The notes under the pieces were generated by a model. The model was not told the DNA's origin, made no database searches, and saw only the letters and a list, made by a program, of their open reading frames with translations. Of a stretch of DNA of 64,000 nucleotides, positions 28,921 through 38,814 are shown piece by piece. Made by a program: the position numbers and the translations under genes. Within the stretch, counting starts at the first letter, position 1. The number at the start of each line of letters is the position of its first letter. Source of the DNA: Beijerinckiaceae bacterium. GTDB taxonomy: Bacteria; Pseudomonadota; Alphaproteobacteria; Rhizobiales; Beijerinckiaceae. The DNA lies in NCBI GenBank assembly GCA_027532775.1, contig JAPZTO010000002.1, forward strand, positions 310,001-374,000, given 5' to 3'.

Positions 28921-29784
28921 ATGTCGCTCGACAATCCTGCCCTCATGCCCCTCCTGACCCGCATCGCCGAAGCGCTGGAACGCATGGCGCCGCCCCCGCC
29001 GCCCGCGCCGGATTTTGCTGTCGCGGAAGGGTACCTCTGGCACGCCAAGGAGGACCGGCTGCAGCCTGTACCGAAGATCCAGCGCATTCCGCTCGCGCTG
29101 CTGGTGGGGATCGACCATATCCGCGACATCCTGGTCGAGAATACGCGCCGCTTCGCCGAAGGCCACAGCGCGAACAACGTGCTGATCTGGGGCGCGCGGG
29201 GCATGGGCAAGTCCTCGCTGGTCAAGGCCGCGCATGCCGAGATGGTGCGGCTTGGCCATCCGCTCAAGCTGATCGAGCTGCACCGCGAGGATATCGAGTC
29301 GCTCCCCGCCCTGATGAACCGGCTGCGGATCGCGCCGTTCCGCTTCATCCTGTTCTGTGACGACCTCTCCTTCGATGCCGGCGAGAATGCCTACAAGTCG
29401 CTCAAGGCGATTCTCGATGGCGGGATCGAGGGGCGCCCGGACAATGTGCTGTTCTACGCGACATCGAACCGCCGGCACCTGCTGCCGCGCGACATGATGG
29501 AGAACGAGCGCTCCACCGCGATCAATCCGAACGAGGCGGTCGAGGAGAAAGTCTCGCTCTCCGACCGGTTCGGCCTCTGGCTTGGCGTCCATAAATGCAG
29601 CCAGGACGAGTATCTGGCGATGATCGACGCCTATGCCGAGCATTTCGGCCTCGCCTTGCCGAAGGAGCAGCTGCATCACGAAGCGCTGGAATGGTCAACC
29701 ACCCGGGGCAGCCGGGCCGGCCGCGTGGCCTGGCAGTATATTTCCGACCTTGCCGGCCGGCAGGGCAAGCGCATCGAGGGCTGA
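28921..29784 (+). CDS. DUF815 family AAA+ ATPase
   Basis: A 287-residue ATPase with Walker A in GARGMGKSSL (about residues 91-100), Walker B FILFCDDLSFD and the arginine-containing ATSNRRHLLPRD region. The arrangement with NVLIWGARGMGKSSL and YKSLKAILDGGIEG is diagnostic of DUF815. The cellular role is unknown. It is the only gene read rightward within the long leftward block from 24.4 to 44.8 kb and stands between yajC and the nlpD-like gene, a place it also keeps in related genomes as far as I recall. Confidence 0.92.
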   Translation: MSLDNPALMPLLTRIAEALERMAPPPPPAPDFAVAEGYLWHAKEDRLQPVPKIQRIPLALLVGIDHIRDILVENTRRFAEGHSANNVLIWGARGMGKSSLVKAAHAEMVRLGHPLKLIELHREDIESLPALMNRLRIAPFRFILFCDDLSFDAGENAYKSLKAILDGGIEGRPDNVLFYATSNRRHLLPRDMMENERSTAINPNEAVEEKVSLSDRFGLWLGVHKCSQDEYLAMIDAYAEHFGLALPKEQLHHEALEWSTTRGSRAGRVAWQYISDLAGRQGKRIEG

Positions 29785-29798
29785 CCCCTGAAAGAAGA

Positions 29799-29834
29799 AA
29801 CCCCGCTGCCCCTTTCCTTGGAGGCAGCGGGGTT
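29799..29834 (-). terminator. Rho-independent terminator between converging genes
   Basis: AACCCCGCTGCC (29799-29810) pairs perfectly with GGCAGCGGGGTT (29823-29834) around a 12-base loop. On the minus strand the stem is followed by TCTTCTTTC, so it mainly ends the nlpD-like transcript. On the plus strand, where it follows the DUF815 gene, only a short T-run is present. Confidence 0.85.
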
Positions 29835-29885
29835 GTCCCGGTGGAGGTCAAGGTCTCGCGAGATCCCCACCGGATAATCGAATGG

Positions 29886-31307
29886 TCATTCCGTCAGATA
29901 CTTGTTCGGATCGACCGGCGTCGCACCCTTGCGGATCTCGAAATGGAGCTGCGGCGCGGTGACGTTGCCGGACTGGCCGGAACTGGCAATGACCTGGCCG
30001 CGCCGGACGCTTTCGCCCCGCTTCACCTTCAGATCGCTGTTATGGGCATAGACCGAGACATAGCCGCTCGGATGCCGGATCAGCACCAGCTTGCCATAGC
30101 CTTTCAGCGCGTCATCGGCATGGACCACCGTGCCACCTTCGGCCGCGCGCACGGGGGTACCTTCGGGCAGCGCGATGTTGATGCCGTCATTCGCGCCACC
30201 TGTGCCCCGGGCACCGAAGCCGGAGATCACGCGGCCACGGGCGGGCCACCGGAAGTTCGGTGTTTCGCTGGCCTCGGTCGTTGCGGCCGATTCCTTCTCC
30301 GGCATGGGCTGCGTGCGGGCCGGAACCGGCTTCGCTTCGGGGATCGAAGCCGTGGTTGCCGGCTCCTCGTCAGCCTTGCCCTTGCGACTGGCGACGAGGG
30401 CTTGTGCCTTGGCCTTCTCGGCTTCCGCCTTGGCCTTGCGCTCGGCTGCCCTGGCTTCGGCGAGCTTTTTCGTATTGGCGGCTTCGGCCTGCTGTTTCAG
30501 GCGGGCTTCCTCGTTCTGGCGGCGCATGGCCTCCAGCTTGGCCCCGGCGCGCTTTTCAGCCTCGCTCTGGCCGGCGGGCTGGACCTGACGCGCCGCCGGA
30601 GCGACACGCGCCGGATCGGCCGCCTTCGGCGCTTCGGCCACCCGCGCCGGGATGGCCGGCGCAGAGCGCGCGCTGGCCACCGGCATGGGCTGCGCCGCAG
30701 CCGGGCGCTGGATAACCGCGTTGGCGGCGGGCGCCCGCGCGGCGGAAACCGGGCTGTAGGCGGGAATCATGATCTGCTGGCCCGGGCGGGCCTGGTTGAC
30801 ATTCGAAATGCCGTTGACCGCCATGATGGCGTTGACCGGCACATTGTAGCGTGCGGACAGCGTGTTGAGGCTCTCGCCCTCGCGCAACACGACAGGCGTA
30901 CCCCCGACGGCAGACCAGCCGGTTGTCGGTGAAGCGGGGCCGAGCGCGGTTGCCGGACGCTCTGCGACGGGGGACAGCGGGGCGTAATTCGGCGCGCTGA
31001 CAGACCCCGTCGTCAGGGGCGCGGTCGTGCGCGACGGATTCGTGGCCATGATCGGCTGATTGGGCGGCGGCAAGGGCTGCGTCGTCGCGGCAGTCGGGCG
31101 AACCGGCTCGAGGCTGCGCGGCCCCGGCGTCTGCCGGTTGATCGAATTGGTCTGGACAGGATCGAAGGCGGCCCGGGAACGGAACGGATTCTTGAAAGGG
31201 TCGTTGTCAAACCGGGTGACGTCCGAGGAGCAGGCCCCGAGCAGGCCCGCTGCCATCACGGTCGCCAGAAGCTTGCGCTTCCCGCTAATCCATTGAAACT
31301 CACGCAT
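29886..31307 (-). CDS. LysM and LytM/M23 domain lipoprotein, NlpD-like
   Basis: A 473-residue envelope protein. The lipobox is LGAC (Cys 26 from MREFQW), then a Pro/Thr-rich linker, a LysM domain (VLREGESLNTLSARYNVPVN, about 142-190), an Ala/Lys/Glu-rich coiled-coil segment (about 245-310) and a C-terminal M23 domain. The metal ligands of M23 peptidases are lost: the H-x3-D site reads NDGIN and the final HxH site has only one His (QLHFEIR). It is therefore probably an amidase activator, like NlpD, rather than a peptidase. It follows surE-pcm, the usual context for nlpD. Confidence 0.9.
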   Translation of the reverse strand: MREFQWISGKRKLLATVMAAGLLGACSSDVTRFDNDPFKNPFRSRAAFDPVQTNSINRQTPGPRSLEPVRPTAATTQPLPPPNQPIMATNPSRTTAPLTTGSVSAPNYAPLSPVAERPATALGPASPTTGWSAVGGTPVVLREGESLNTLSARYNVPVNAIMAVNGISNVNQARPGQQIMIPAYSPVSAARAPAANAVIQRPAAAQPMPVASARSAPAIPARVAEAPKAADPARVAPAARQVQPAGQSEAEKRAGAKLEAMRRQNEEARLKQQAEAANTKKLAEARAAERKAKAEAEKAKAQALVASRKGKADEEPATTASIPEAKPVPARTQPMPEKESAATTEASETPNFRWPARGRVISGFGARGTGGANDGINIALPEGTPVRAAEGGTVVHADDALKGYGKLVLIRHPSGYVSVYAHNSDLKVKRGESVRRGQVIASSGQSGNVTAPQLHFEIRKGATPVDPNKYLTE

Positions 31308-31421
31308 TACTCGTCTCACCCGGTAACCATCAAAGGCGATGATCCGGAGTAAAGACGGATTCAGCTTAAGGTCCGGTTGAGCAGCAAGGTTACCCGAATG
31401 TGAATCGTGCCTGCCGACCGG

Positions 31422-32123
31422 TCAGAGGACGAGGGTCAAACCGCCCCGCAAAGGGCCGAGGCGCGAAGGCCCGACATCCTGCTCGGCGGCCTGTCCCGTC
31501 AGGTCCTTGCGCCATACGGCGAGGCGCGTTTCGAGGCCGCGCCGCCGATGGCCGACGAGGATTCCATGCGGATTGAGCCTGTCGAGGAAGGTTTGCGGCG
31601 GAAGTTCCAGCGCCCCGTTCAGGATGATGCGGTCGAAGCTGTCCGGCCGGTCGAGCCGGGCGAGGCCATCGCCCAGCATGGGCGTGACGCTGGTGATTCC
31701 CGCCTGCCTGCAGGCCTGCTCGGCCTGCCGGATCAGGCTGCGATAGCGCTCGTAGCTGGTGACGGAGGCCCCCAGCCGGGCCATGATCGCCGCCTGGAAG
31801 CCGGAGCCGAGGCCGATTTCCAGCACGCGATGCCCGGGTCGGATATCAAGCAGGGCGAGATGGCGGGCGATCGAGAACGGATCGGTGGCTTCCTCGCCAC
31901 AGGGGATCGGCAGGGAGACCGGGCTGTAGAGCCGCTCCGGTGGAAAGCCGGGAATAAAGAGATGTCGGGGCAACCGCTCGAAGGCGGTCAACATTGCTGA
32001 GTCTGTCTGGCCGCGCGAGCGGAGGTCGAGGATGAACCGCGCCAAAGCCGTATCGGCGGAAAGCGGGCCGCCGGGCTCCACCCCCTCCTCCTCCCGCCGG
32101 TCCGAGGCCGCGTCGCGGCTCAT
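31422..32123 (-). CDS. pcm: protein-L-isoaspartate O-methyltransferase family protein
   Basis: Class I SAM methyltransferase of the Pcm family, which repairs isoaspartyl residues in aged proteins. In 233 residues it has LPRHLFIPG and the SAM motif [19 protein letters not shown] (canonical EIGTGSGYQAA). The usual GQTIS-x-P substrate motif is changed to CGEEATDPF, so it is a divergent member and its substrate may differ. It overlaps surE by four bases (ATGA), the classic surE-pcm pair, with the nlpD-like gene following. Confidence 0.87.
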   Translation of the reverse strand: MSRDAASDRREEEGVEPGGPLSADTALARFILDLRSRGQTDSAMLTAFERLPRHLFIPGFPPERLYSPVSLPIPCGEEATDPFSIARHLALLDIRPGHRVLEIGLGSGFQAAIMARLGASVTSYERYRSLIRQAEQACRQAGITSVTPMLGDGLARLDRPDSFDRIILNGALELPPQTFLDRLNPHGILVGHRRRGLETRLAVWRKDLTGQAAEQDVGPSRLGPLRGGLTLVL

Positions 32124-32884
32124 CCGTCGAGGGCCTCGGCAAGCCGCGTCAGGTTCGGCAGGTCCGTCAGATCCAGCCGGAGCGGCGTGACGGCAATCCG
32201 GCTATCGGCCAGCGCGTGAAGGTCTGTTCCCTCTGCGGGAACGACGCGCCCGCGCGCAAAAGCCAGCCAGTAATAGGGGTTGCCGCGCCCGTCGACCCGC
32301 CGCTCGACATCGAGCATGGCCTGGTTGCGCTGGCCCTGCACGCAGACCGCGAGGCCGGCCACGTCTTCCGGGGCGACGGCCGGGAAATTGACATTCATCA
32401 CGATGCCCGGCGGGATGCCGGCCTCGATCAGCCGGCGAACGACCCGGGCGCCATGCGTTTCCGCGCAATCCCAGCGGATGCTCTCGTGATCGCCGCGCGA
32501 ATAGGCCTGGCTCAGCGCGATCGACGGAACGCCCAGCAGGGTCCCCTCCATCGCCGCAGCGATAGTGCCGGAATAGGTGACGTCCTCTGCGACGTTCTGG
32601 CCGCGATTGACGCCGGACAGGACGAGATCGGGCCGGGTCTCGCGCAGGATGTGCTTGATGCCCATGATGACGCAATCGGTCGGCGTGCCCTTCACCGCGA
32701 AACGGCTCGGCGAGATCTCGCGCAGGCGCAGCGGGTCATTCAGCGACAGCGAATGCGAGACGCCGGATTGATCGGTTTCCGGGGCCACGACCACGACATC
32801 GTCGGACAGGCCGCGCGCGATGGTCTCGAGAACCTCCAGCCCGGGGGCGTGGATGCCGTCGTCGTTGGTGATCAGGATCCGCAT
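32120..32884 (-). CDS. surE: 5'/3'-nucleotidase SurE
   Basis: Metal-dependent nucleotidase of stationary phase. The 254-residue protein begins [15 protein letters not shown], with the metal-binding Asp pair at residues 8-9, has SGVSHSLSL with the ligand Ser near 40, and [18 protein letters not shown] with the ligand Asn near 95. It follows serS by 18 bp and overlaps pcm by four bases. Confidence 0.97.
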   Translation of the reverse strand: MRILITNDDGIHAPGLEVLETIARGLSDDVVVVAPETDQSGVSHSLSLNDPLRLREISPSRFAVKGTPTDCVIMGIKHILRETRPDLVLSGVNRGQNVAEDVTYSGTIAAAMEGTLLGVPSIALSQAYSRGDHESIRWDCAETHGARVVRRLIEAGIPPGIVMNVNFPAVAPEDVAGLAVCVQGQRNQAMLDVERRVDGRGNPYYWLAFARGRVVPAEGTDLHALADSRIAVTPLRLDLTDLPNLTRLAEALDG

Positions 32885-32902
32885 GTCTCTCCCCTGCCCG
32901 GC

Positions 32903-34336
32903 TCAGGCCGCGCGTTCGATCCGGGCGAGCCCGCCCATATAGGGCTTCAGCACGTCCGGAACCGTGATCGAGCCATCGGCATTCTGGTAGTTTTCCATGA
33001 CGGCGATGAGGCAGCGCCCGACCGCCACGCCGGAGCCGTTGAGCGTGTGGACGAAGCGGGTCGCCTTGTCGCCGGCGCCACGGAACCGCGCATCCATCCG
33101 CCGGGCCTGGAAATCACCGCAGACCGAGCAGGAGGAAATCTCGCGATAGGTGTTCTGGCCGGGCAGCCAGACTTCGATATCGTAGGTCTTCTGGCTGGCG
33201 AAACCCATATCGCCGGTGCAGAGCGTCATCGTACGGAAATGCAGGCCGAGCTTCTTCAGCACGGTCTCGGCGCAGGCAAGCATGCGCTCGTGCTCCTGCC
33301 TGGAGGTTTCCGGCGTGGTGATCGAGACCAGCTCGACCTTGTTGAACTGGTGCTGGCGAAGCATGCCGCGCGTATCGCGCCCGGCCGAGCCCGCCTCGGC
33401 GCGGAAGCACGGCGTCAACGCGGTGAAGCGCAGCGGAAGCTCCTCTTCGGAGAGGATTTTCTCGCGGACGAGATTGGTCAGCGGCACTTCGGCGGTGGGA
33501 ACGAGCCAGCGATCCTCACGTGAAGGCGCCCGGTTCAGCGTGCGCTCGACCAGCTTGGCGAGCGGCATCAGCCCTTCCCGGAAGACCTGCGCGTCTCCCG
33601 GAGAGACATGTTCCAGCGCGCCGGACAGCAGCTCGGTGCGGGTGCCCTCGCTCATGACCATGAACTGGTCCTCGCGGAACTTCGGCAATTGCGCCGTGCC
33701 GTACATGGCCTCGTCGCGGACGAGGATCGGCGGCTGGACCTCGGTATAGCCATGCTCGCCGGTGTGGAGGTCGAGCATGAACTGGCCGAGCGCGCGCTCC
33801 AGCCGGGCAAGGCCCTTTTGCAGCACGACGAAACGGCTGCCGGAGAGTTTCGCGGCCGTCTCGAAATCCATCATTCCCAGGGCTTCGCCGAGGTCGAAAT
33901 GCTCCTTCGGGGCGAAAGAAAGGTTCGGCACGGCGAGATGGCGGCGATATTCGACATTGCCATGCTCGTCGGCACCTTGTGGCACCTCGTCGAGCGGGAT
34001 GTTCGGCAGTGACGAGAGGATGTCGCGCAACTGAATTTCGAGGCTGCCGGCTTCGCCTTCGAGCAGGGCCAGCCTCTCCTTGCCGGCGGCGACTTCCGCC
34101 TTGAGCGCCTCGGCGCGGGCCATGTCCTTCTGGGCCATGGCCTGCCCGATTTCCTTCGAGGCGGCGTTGCGGCGCGCGAGCAGCGTTTCCTTCTCCGTCA
34201 GCGCAGCGCGAAACTGCTCGTCGAGCGCGAGCAGCGAGGCCAGCAGCGCCTCCACCTCGGCCGGCGGCTGCTGACGGCGCAGCAGCGCCTGTTTCAGCGG
34301 TTCGGGGTTGGCTCGGATGGCGCGGATGTCATGCAT
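32903..34336 (-). CDS. serS: serine--tRNA ligase
   Basis: Charges tRNA-Ser with serine. The 477-residue class II synthetase has the N-terminal coiled-coil arm (about residues 30-110, LAR-, LEA- and KE-rich heptads), the motif 2 region [24 protein letters not shown] and motif 3 [18 protein letters not shown]. Start at [12 protein letters not shown], the typical SerRS N terminus; an upstream Met would add 23 residues. It follows tatC in the leftward block. Confidence 0.98.
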   Translation of the reverse strand: MHDIRAIRANPEPLKQALLRRQQPPAEVEALLASLLALDEQFRAALTEKETLLARRNAASKEIGQAMAQKDMARAEALKAEVAAGKERLALLEGEAGSLEIQLRDILSSLPNIPLDEVPQGADEHGNVEYRRHLAVPNLSFAPKEHFDLGEALGMMDFETAAKLSGSRFVVLQKGLARLERALGQFMLDLHTGEHGYTEVQPPILVRDEAMYGTAQLPKFREDQFMVMSEGTRTELLSGALEHVSPGDAQVFREGLMPLAKLVERTLNRAPSREDRWLVPTAEVPLTNLVREKILSEEELPLRFTALTPCFRAEAGSAGRDTRGMLRQHQFNKVELVSITTPETSRQEHERMLACAETVLKKLGLHFRTMTLCTGDMGFASQKTYDIEVWLPGQNTYREISSCSVCGDFQARRMDARFRGAGDKATRFVHTLNGSGVAVGRCLIAVMENYQNADGSITVPDVLKPYMGGLARIERAA

Positions 34337-34456
34337 CGGAGGGCTCGGACTTCGGGGCAGCGAATCGGCGAAAGGCAGGAAGCCTCGCCGGCCCGGCCAT
34401 CGCATGGATCATCGCTGTTTGGAAAGTCCGGACCGGCAGGTCAAGCCCTGCCGCGT

Positions 34457-35308
34457 TCAGTTTGCGGTTTCCTCGGCTGCCGCGCGCTTCTTCTCGACCA
34501 TGGAGACCGAGAGGATCGACAATTCGTAGAGCAGCAAGGTCGGGATCGCGAGGGTGAACTGGCTCAGGATATCCGGCGGCGTGAAGATCGCGGCGACCAC
34601 AAAGACCAGCACGATCGCATAACGGCGCTTGTCGCGCAGGAACTGCGCGTCGATGATCCCGATCCGGGCCAGCAGGGTCAGGATCACCGGCAACTGGAAG
34701 GTGATGCCGAAGGCGAAGACCAGCGTCATGATCAGGCTGAGATAATCATCGACCTTGCCGAGGAAGGTGATCGGGGCCTGCCCCTCGCTGGCGGTCTGCT
34801 GCATGGCGAGCGAGAATTTCATCAGCATCGGCATCGCGATCAGCATGACCACGGCAGCACCGAGCACGAAGAAGACCGGCGTGGCGATCAGGTAGGGCCG
34901 GAAGGCAGCCTTCTCGTCCTTGTAGAGGCCGGGCGCAACGAACTTGTAGATCTGCGTCGCGATGACCGGGAATGCGAGGAAGGCCCCGCCGAACACCGCC
35001 AGTTTCAGCTGGACGAAGAAGTATTCCAGCGGATGTGTGTAGATCAGCGGCGCGTTCTGCGGCCCGCCCGCCGCCCAGATATAGGGATAGACGAGGATCG
35101 CGTAGATGTGCTTGGCGAAGCCGAAGCACACGAACGTCATGACGATGAAGGCGACCACCGCCTTGATGATCCGTGAGCGCAACTCGACGAGATGCTCGAT
35201 CAGCGGTGCGCGCGAAGCCTCGATCTCGTCATGGCCATCCCGGGCGCCCGAAGGCGTCTCGACAGGCTTGGGATCGGGCGTAAGCGGAGCGGGAACCTGC
35301 GCATTCAT
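34457..35308 (-). CDS. tatC: Sec-independent protein translocase TatC
   Basis: Receptor subunit of the twin-arginine translocase that exports folded proteins. The 283-residue membrane protein starts with an extra Pro-rich cytoplasmic stretch of about 35 residues, then [15 protein letters not shown], the TatC signature, and six helices with [16 protein letters not shown]... in the first periplasmic loop. It overlaps tatB by four bases. There is a 120-bp gap to serS. Confidence 0.98.
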   Translation of the reverse strand: MNAQVPAPLTPDPKPVETPSGARDGHDEIEASRAPLIEHLVELRSRIIKAVVAFIVMTFVCFGFAKHIYAILVYPYIWAAGGPQNAPLIYTHPLEYFFVQLKLAVFGGAFLAFPVIATQIYKFVAPGLYKDEKAAFRPYLIATPVFFVLGAAVVMLIAMPMLMKFSLAMQQTASEGQAPITFLGKVDDYLSLIMTLVFAFGITFQLPVILTLLARIGIIDAQFLRDKRRYAIVLVFVVAAIFTPPDILSQFTLAIPTLLLYELSILSVSMVEKKRAAAEETAN

Positions 35309-35751
35309 GATTTTGCAGCCTCGGGCGCAGGCGTGGCCGGCGCGGCAATGGCCGGCGGTTCGGGATTGGCGATCTCGGGTTTGGCAATCTCGGCCTCGAG
35401 GGCACGGGCATCGGCCTCGATGGATTGCAGTGCCTGGTTGGCTTCGGTCACCCCGGATGCACCCTCCGCACTGGCCTTGACTTCGTTCAGCACGGCACCG
35501 ACCGGGTTCGCGACGGCGCTGGCGGCAGATGTCGCCGCCTCGCCCATATCGGTGAAGGTCTTCTTGACCTCGTGCAGTTCGGCCTCGCGCATGGCATCGT
35601 CGAACTGCGTCCGGAACTCGCCGGCCATGGTCCGCAGTTTGGACACGGCCCGGCCGACCGACCGGATGACGCCGGGCAGCTCCTTCGGGCCGATCACCAC
35701 GAGGGCGACGACGCCGATGACGATCAACTCGCTCCAGCCGATATCAAACAT
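35305..35751 (-). CDS. tatB: Sec-independent protein translocase TatB
   Basis: Forms the substrate-binding TatBC complex. In 148 residues it has one N-terminal helix ([26 protein letters not shown], with the typical Glu and GPKELP hinge), an amphipathic helix and an Ala/Glu-rich tail. The stop overlaps the start of tatC. The FDIGWSELL-type beginning separates it from TatA. Confidence 0.97.
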   Translation of the reverse strand: MFDIGWSELIVIGVVALVVIGPKELPGVIRSVGRAVSKLRTMAGEFRTQFDDAMREAELHEVKKTFTDMGEAATSAASAVANPVGAVLNEVKASAEGASGVTEANQALQSIEADARALEAEIAKPEIANPEPPAIAAPATPAPEAAKS

Positions 35752-35814
35752 CGGATACCACGCGCTTTCCTGCCCGCCCTGTCAAAACAGGCGGGCCCTG
35801 CCGAATTCCGGCCG

Positions 35815-36054
35815 TCAACCCGCCTTCGGCTCGGTCTTCGCGGCTTCGGCCGGCTTCACGACCTCGCCGGCCTTGGCCTCGATCTCCTTGGCAGGCTCGT
35901 CAGCCTTGGCGGCTTCCTCGTCCTTCATGCCGGCCTTGAAGGACTTGATGCCCTTGGCGACATCGCCCATCAGTTCGGGGATCTTGCCACGGCCGAACAG
36001 CAGCAGAACGATCACTGCTACCACCAGCCAATGCCAGATGCTCATGCTGCCCAT
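35815..36054 (-). CDS. tatA: Sec-independent protein translocase TatA
   Basis: Pore-forming subunit of the Tat exporter. The 79-residue protein is [21 protein letters not shown] followed by the [22 protein letters not shown] amphipathic helix and an acidic Ala/Lys/Glu tail. Start at MGSMSIW is supported by GGAGG five bases upstream; starts four codons earlier or three later are possible. A seven-pair hairpin (ACCGCGC-TTGCG-GCGCGGT, 36081-36099) lies just upstream, perhaps a weak terminator after the ABC gene. Confidence 0.96.
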   Translation of the reverse strand: MGSMSIWHWLVVAVIVLLLFGRGKIPELMGDVAKGIKSFKAGMKDEEAAKADEPAKEIEAKAGEVVKPAEAAKTEPKAG

Positions 36055-36148
36055 CGACGCCTCCACACGCTTCCTGCAGGACCGCGCTTGCGGCGCGGTT
36101 CAAAGTTCGACCGGAAACTAGGGGGTCTTGCCGGCAAAAACAAGGACC

Positions 36149-37228
36149 TCAGAAGACCAGCACATCGTCCGCGCTGATTTCGACACCGACATCGAGTCCT
36201 GGCCGAAGTCCGGGCGTTTCCGCCGAGCGGGCCCGGAGCGGTTTTTCGAGGCCCTGGACCGCCAGATCGACCAGTTCGACCTCGCCGATGAAGCGATGAT
36301 CGATCACCCGGCCGGCCAGGCAGAACCCTGCCGGCTTGAGGCGCAGGTTCTGCGGCCGGATGGCGACGGTTGCGCGACTGCCTTCCGCCTTCCCCACGGC
36401 GGGGAAGCGCCCGACCGGTGTATCGACGGCGCCCTGCCGGACAAGGCCCTCGATCTCGTTGAGATCGCAAAAGAAGCGCGCAGCCTCGAGATCGACCGGA
36501 TGCCGGTAGATGTCCTGGCTGCTGCCGATCTGCACCAGCCGGCCATGCCGCATCAGTGCGATCCGGTCGGCGATGCGCATCGCCTCTTCCGGGTCATGCG
36601 TGACGATGAGTGCCGTTGCGCCGGTCTCCCGCAGGATCGCCACCGTATCCTCGCGCACCTGATCGCGCATGCGCCGGTCCAGGTTCGAGAACGGCTCGTC
36701 CATCAGCAGGACGCGGGGGCGCGGCACCACCGCCCGGGCAAGCGCGACACGCTGCTGCTCGCCGCCGCTCAACTCGTGTGGCATGGCGCGCATCCGATCA
36801 CCCAAACCGACACGGCGCAGGGCGGCATCGGCAATGACCAGCGCCTCGCGGCGCGGCAGATTCCCCAGCCCGAACATGACGTTCTCGAGCGCATCGAGAT
36901 GCGGGAACAGGGCATAATCCTGGAAGACGAGGCCGATGCCCCGGTGCTCCGGCTCGACGAACCGTTCCGGCCCCGCCACTTCCTTGCCATCGAGGAGGAT
37001 CCGCCCCGAACTCGGCACCTCGATGCCGGCCGCCAGCCGCAGAAGGGTGGACTTGCCGCAACCCGAGGCGCCGAGCAGGCAGATGACCTCGCCATTGGCC
37101 GCTGTGAAGGACACGTCCAGGACGGCTTCCTTGTCGCCGAACCGGCGCGTCAGGTTCTCGAAAGACAAGGATGCGGGAATGACGGCCGAGGCCCGCAACC
37201 GGCGGCCCGCACCATCAGGATTGACCAT
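36149..37228 (-). CDS. ABC transporter ATP-binding protein (iron(III)/spermidine type)
   Basis: A 359-residue ATPase of the CysA/PotA/FbpC group: Walker A LLGASGCGKSTLL near residues 52-64, signature ELSGGEQQRVALARA, Walker B VLLMDEPFSNLD, the His of the switch in IVTHDPEEAM, and a C-terminal TOBE-like domain (about 285-359). No permease or binding protein is nearby, so its transporter must be encoded elsewhere. It overlaps scpB by 14 bases and separates scpB from tatA, breaking an otherwise standard gene order. The substrate is unknown; iron or polyamine is the family's usual range. Confidence 0.92.
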   Translation of the reverse strand: MVNPDGAGRRLRASAVIPASLSFENLTRRFGDKEAVLDVSFTAANGEVICLLGASGCGKSTLLRLAAGIEVPSSGRILLDGKEVAGPERFVEPEHRGIGLVFQDYALFPHLDALENVMFGLGNLPRREALVIADAALRRVGLGDRMRAMPHELSGGEQQRVALARAVVPRPRVLLMDEPFSNLDRRMRDQVREDTVAILRETGATALIVTHDPEEAMRIADRIALMRHGRLVQIGSSQDIYRHPVDLEAARFFCDLNEIEGLVRQGAVDTPVGRFPAVGKAEGSRATVAIRPQNLRLKPAGFCLAGRVIDHRFIGEVELVDLAVQGLEKPLRARSAETPGLRPGLDVGVEISADDVLVF

Positions 37229-37967
37229 TCCGGTCTTCCGTTATCGGGGGGGTACCATCATCCGGATCGAGCGGCGGCTCTCCGGCAAGGGCGTCAAGGC
37301 GTTCCTCGGTCATGAGGTCGAACAGGTCGGGCTCCAGCGGATCCTCGTCACCGCGCAGGGCGGGATCGTCGCTCGGCAGCGGGAAATGCAGCCCGGCCGG
37401 AACCTGCCCCTCGACAAGGCCTGCTCCCGCGAGATCGTCGAGGCCCGGCAGATCGCCGATCCGGTTCAGGCCAAACTGGATCAGGAAGGTTTCGGTCGTT
37501 CCGAAGGTCACGGGCCGTCCCGGTGTGCGGCGGCGGCCGCGCAGGCGGACGAATCCCGCCTGAAGCAGGGTATCCAGCGTGCCTTTATGGGTCGAAACGC
37601 CGCGCAAGGCCTCGATCTCCGCCCGGGTGACCGGCTGGTGATAGGCGATGATCGCCAGCGTTTCCAGTGCCGCGCGCCCGAGCTTGCGCGGTTCCTCGCT
37701 GTCCCGCCGCAGCAGGTAGCCGAGATCCGGCGCGGTCCGGAACATCCATTTGCCCCCGGCGCGGATCAGGTTGACGCCACGCTGGCGGTAGAGCCGTTCC
37801 AGCTCGCCCAGAACGGCCTCGACCTCCACCCCGGCCGGCATCATCCGGGCGATATCCTCGGCCGCAAGCGGCTGGTCCGTGGCGAAGAGCAGAGCTTCGG
37901 CCACGCGGACGCCATGGGCAAAGCGGCGCTCGGTCTCGTGGTTCTCCTCGGTGACGATCCGCATCAT
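37215..37967 (-). CDS. scpB: segregation and condensation protein B
   Basis: Winged-helix kleisin-associated subunit of the SMC-ScpAB complex that compacts chromosomes. The 250-residue protein has VRVAEALLFATDQPL and ALETLAIIAYHQPVTRAEIEALRGV, the ScpB hallmark, then an acidic C-terminal tail of about 60 residues. Start at MMRIVTEEN has GGGGAGGGG upstream; a Met seven codons earlier would overlap the scpA stop as ATGA and is also possible. The long open frame upstream antisense to scpA is spurious. Confidence 0.95.
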   Translation of the reverse strand: MMRIVTEENHETERRFAHGVRVAEALLFATDQPLAAEDIARMMPAGVEVEAVLGELERLYRQRGVNLIRAGGKWMFRTAPDLGYLLRRDSEEPRKLGRAALETLAIIAYHQPVTRAEIEALRGVSTHKGTLDTLLQAGFVRLRGRRRTPGRPVTFGTTETFLIQFGLNRIGDLPGLDDLAGAGLVEGQVPAGLHFPLPSDDPALRGDEDPLEPDLFDLMTEERLDALAGEPPLDPDDGTPPITEDRNGQS

Positions 37968-37984
37968 CCCGGTGCCCCTCCCCG

Positions 37985-38794
37985 TCATCGCGCGTCCGGG
38001 GCCTTCCGGCCCGTGCGCAGGTAGAGCGGAGCGAAGGCGGTTTCCTGCCGCAATTCCAGCGCGCCCTCGCGCGCCAGTTCGAGCGCCGCCACGAAGGACG
38101 AGGCGCGGGCGCTGCGCGGTTCGGCCTCGGCGGGGCGGATCGCCGCCAGCAGGACATCGATCGGGCACCAGTCGCCCGCCTCGCCCACCAGCCGCATCAG
38201 GATGCTGCGGGCTTCGGGAATGGACAGCGTCTTCCGCGTTGCCACGGTATAGCGTGTCTTGATCGATGCGATCCGCCGTTCGGCATAGGCCGAGACCAGT
38301 TCGAGGAGGCTCAGCTCCCATGCGGGGCGCTGCTCGATCGTGATCGGCTCGATCGCGCCGCGCGGTGCCGTCTCCCGGGTGGTGGCGAGCCGCACGGAGA
38401 GCCATTCGCCGGCCTTGCGCAAGGTTTCCAGCCGCTGCAGGCGCAGGGCCAGATCCTCGACCAGTTCATCGGCTTCCGGCTCGCCCGAGGCGGATTTCTT
38501 CGGCAACAGCAGCCGTGATTTCAGGTAGGTCAGCCATGCGGCCATCACCAGATAGTCACCCGCCAGTTCCAGCCGCAGACGCTGCGCCTCGCGGATGAAG
38601 GCGAGGTACTGGTCGGCGATCGTCAGGATCGAAATCGAGCGCAGATCCAGCTTCTCGCGCCGGGCGAGATCGAGCATCAGGTCAAGCGGTCCCTCGAACC
38701 CGTCGAGGTCGAGAATCAGGCGCGGCTCGCCCTCGCCCGGCAAGGTATCGGGATCGATCTCGAACGTGTCGAAGGGTTCCGCAGGGTTGGCCAT
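37985..38794 (-). CDS. scpA: segregation and condensation protein A
   Basis: Kleisin subunit bridging the SMC heads. The 269-residue protein has LILDLDGFEGPLDLMLDLARREKLDLRSI near the N terminus, the classic ScpA segment, and a winged-helix C terminus with ARASSFVAALELAREG. It follows nagZ by 20 bp, and scpB starts right after it. Confidence 0.96.
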   Translation of the reverse strand: MANPAEPFDTFEIDPDTLPGEGEPRLILDLDGFEGPLDLMLDLARREKLDLRSISILTIADQYLAFIREAQRLRLELAGDYLVMAAWLTYLKSRLLLPKKSASGEPEADELVEDLALRLQRLETLRKAGEWLSVRLATTRETAPRGAIEPITIEQRPAWELSLLELVSAYAERRIASIKTRYTVATRKTLSIPEARSILMRLVGEAGDWCPIDVLLAAIRPAEAEPRSARASSFVAALELAREGALELRQETAFAPLYLRTGRKAPDAR

Positions 38795-38814
38795 CTAGCC
38801 TAGAGATCGGGCTT

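Noticed and set aside
36081-36099. ACCGCGC-TTGCG-GCGCGGT hairpin as a terminator between the ABC gene and tatA
   Set aside because: No T-tract on either side, and the gap is only 95 bp; noted in the tatA entry only.
37968-38405. Upstream extension of scpB antisense-like over scpA
   Set aside because: The added residues are out-of-frame scpA sequence; a ribosome-binding site and family N terminus support the start at 37967.
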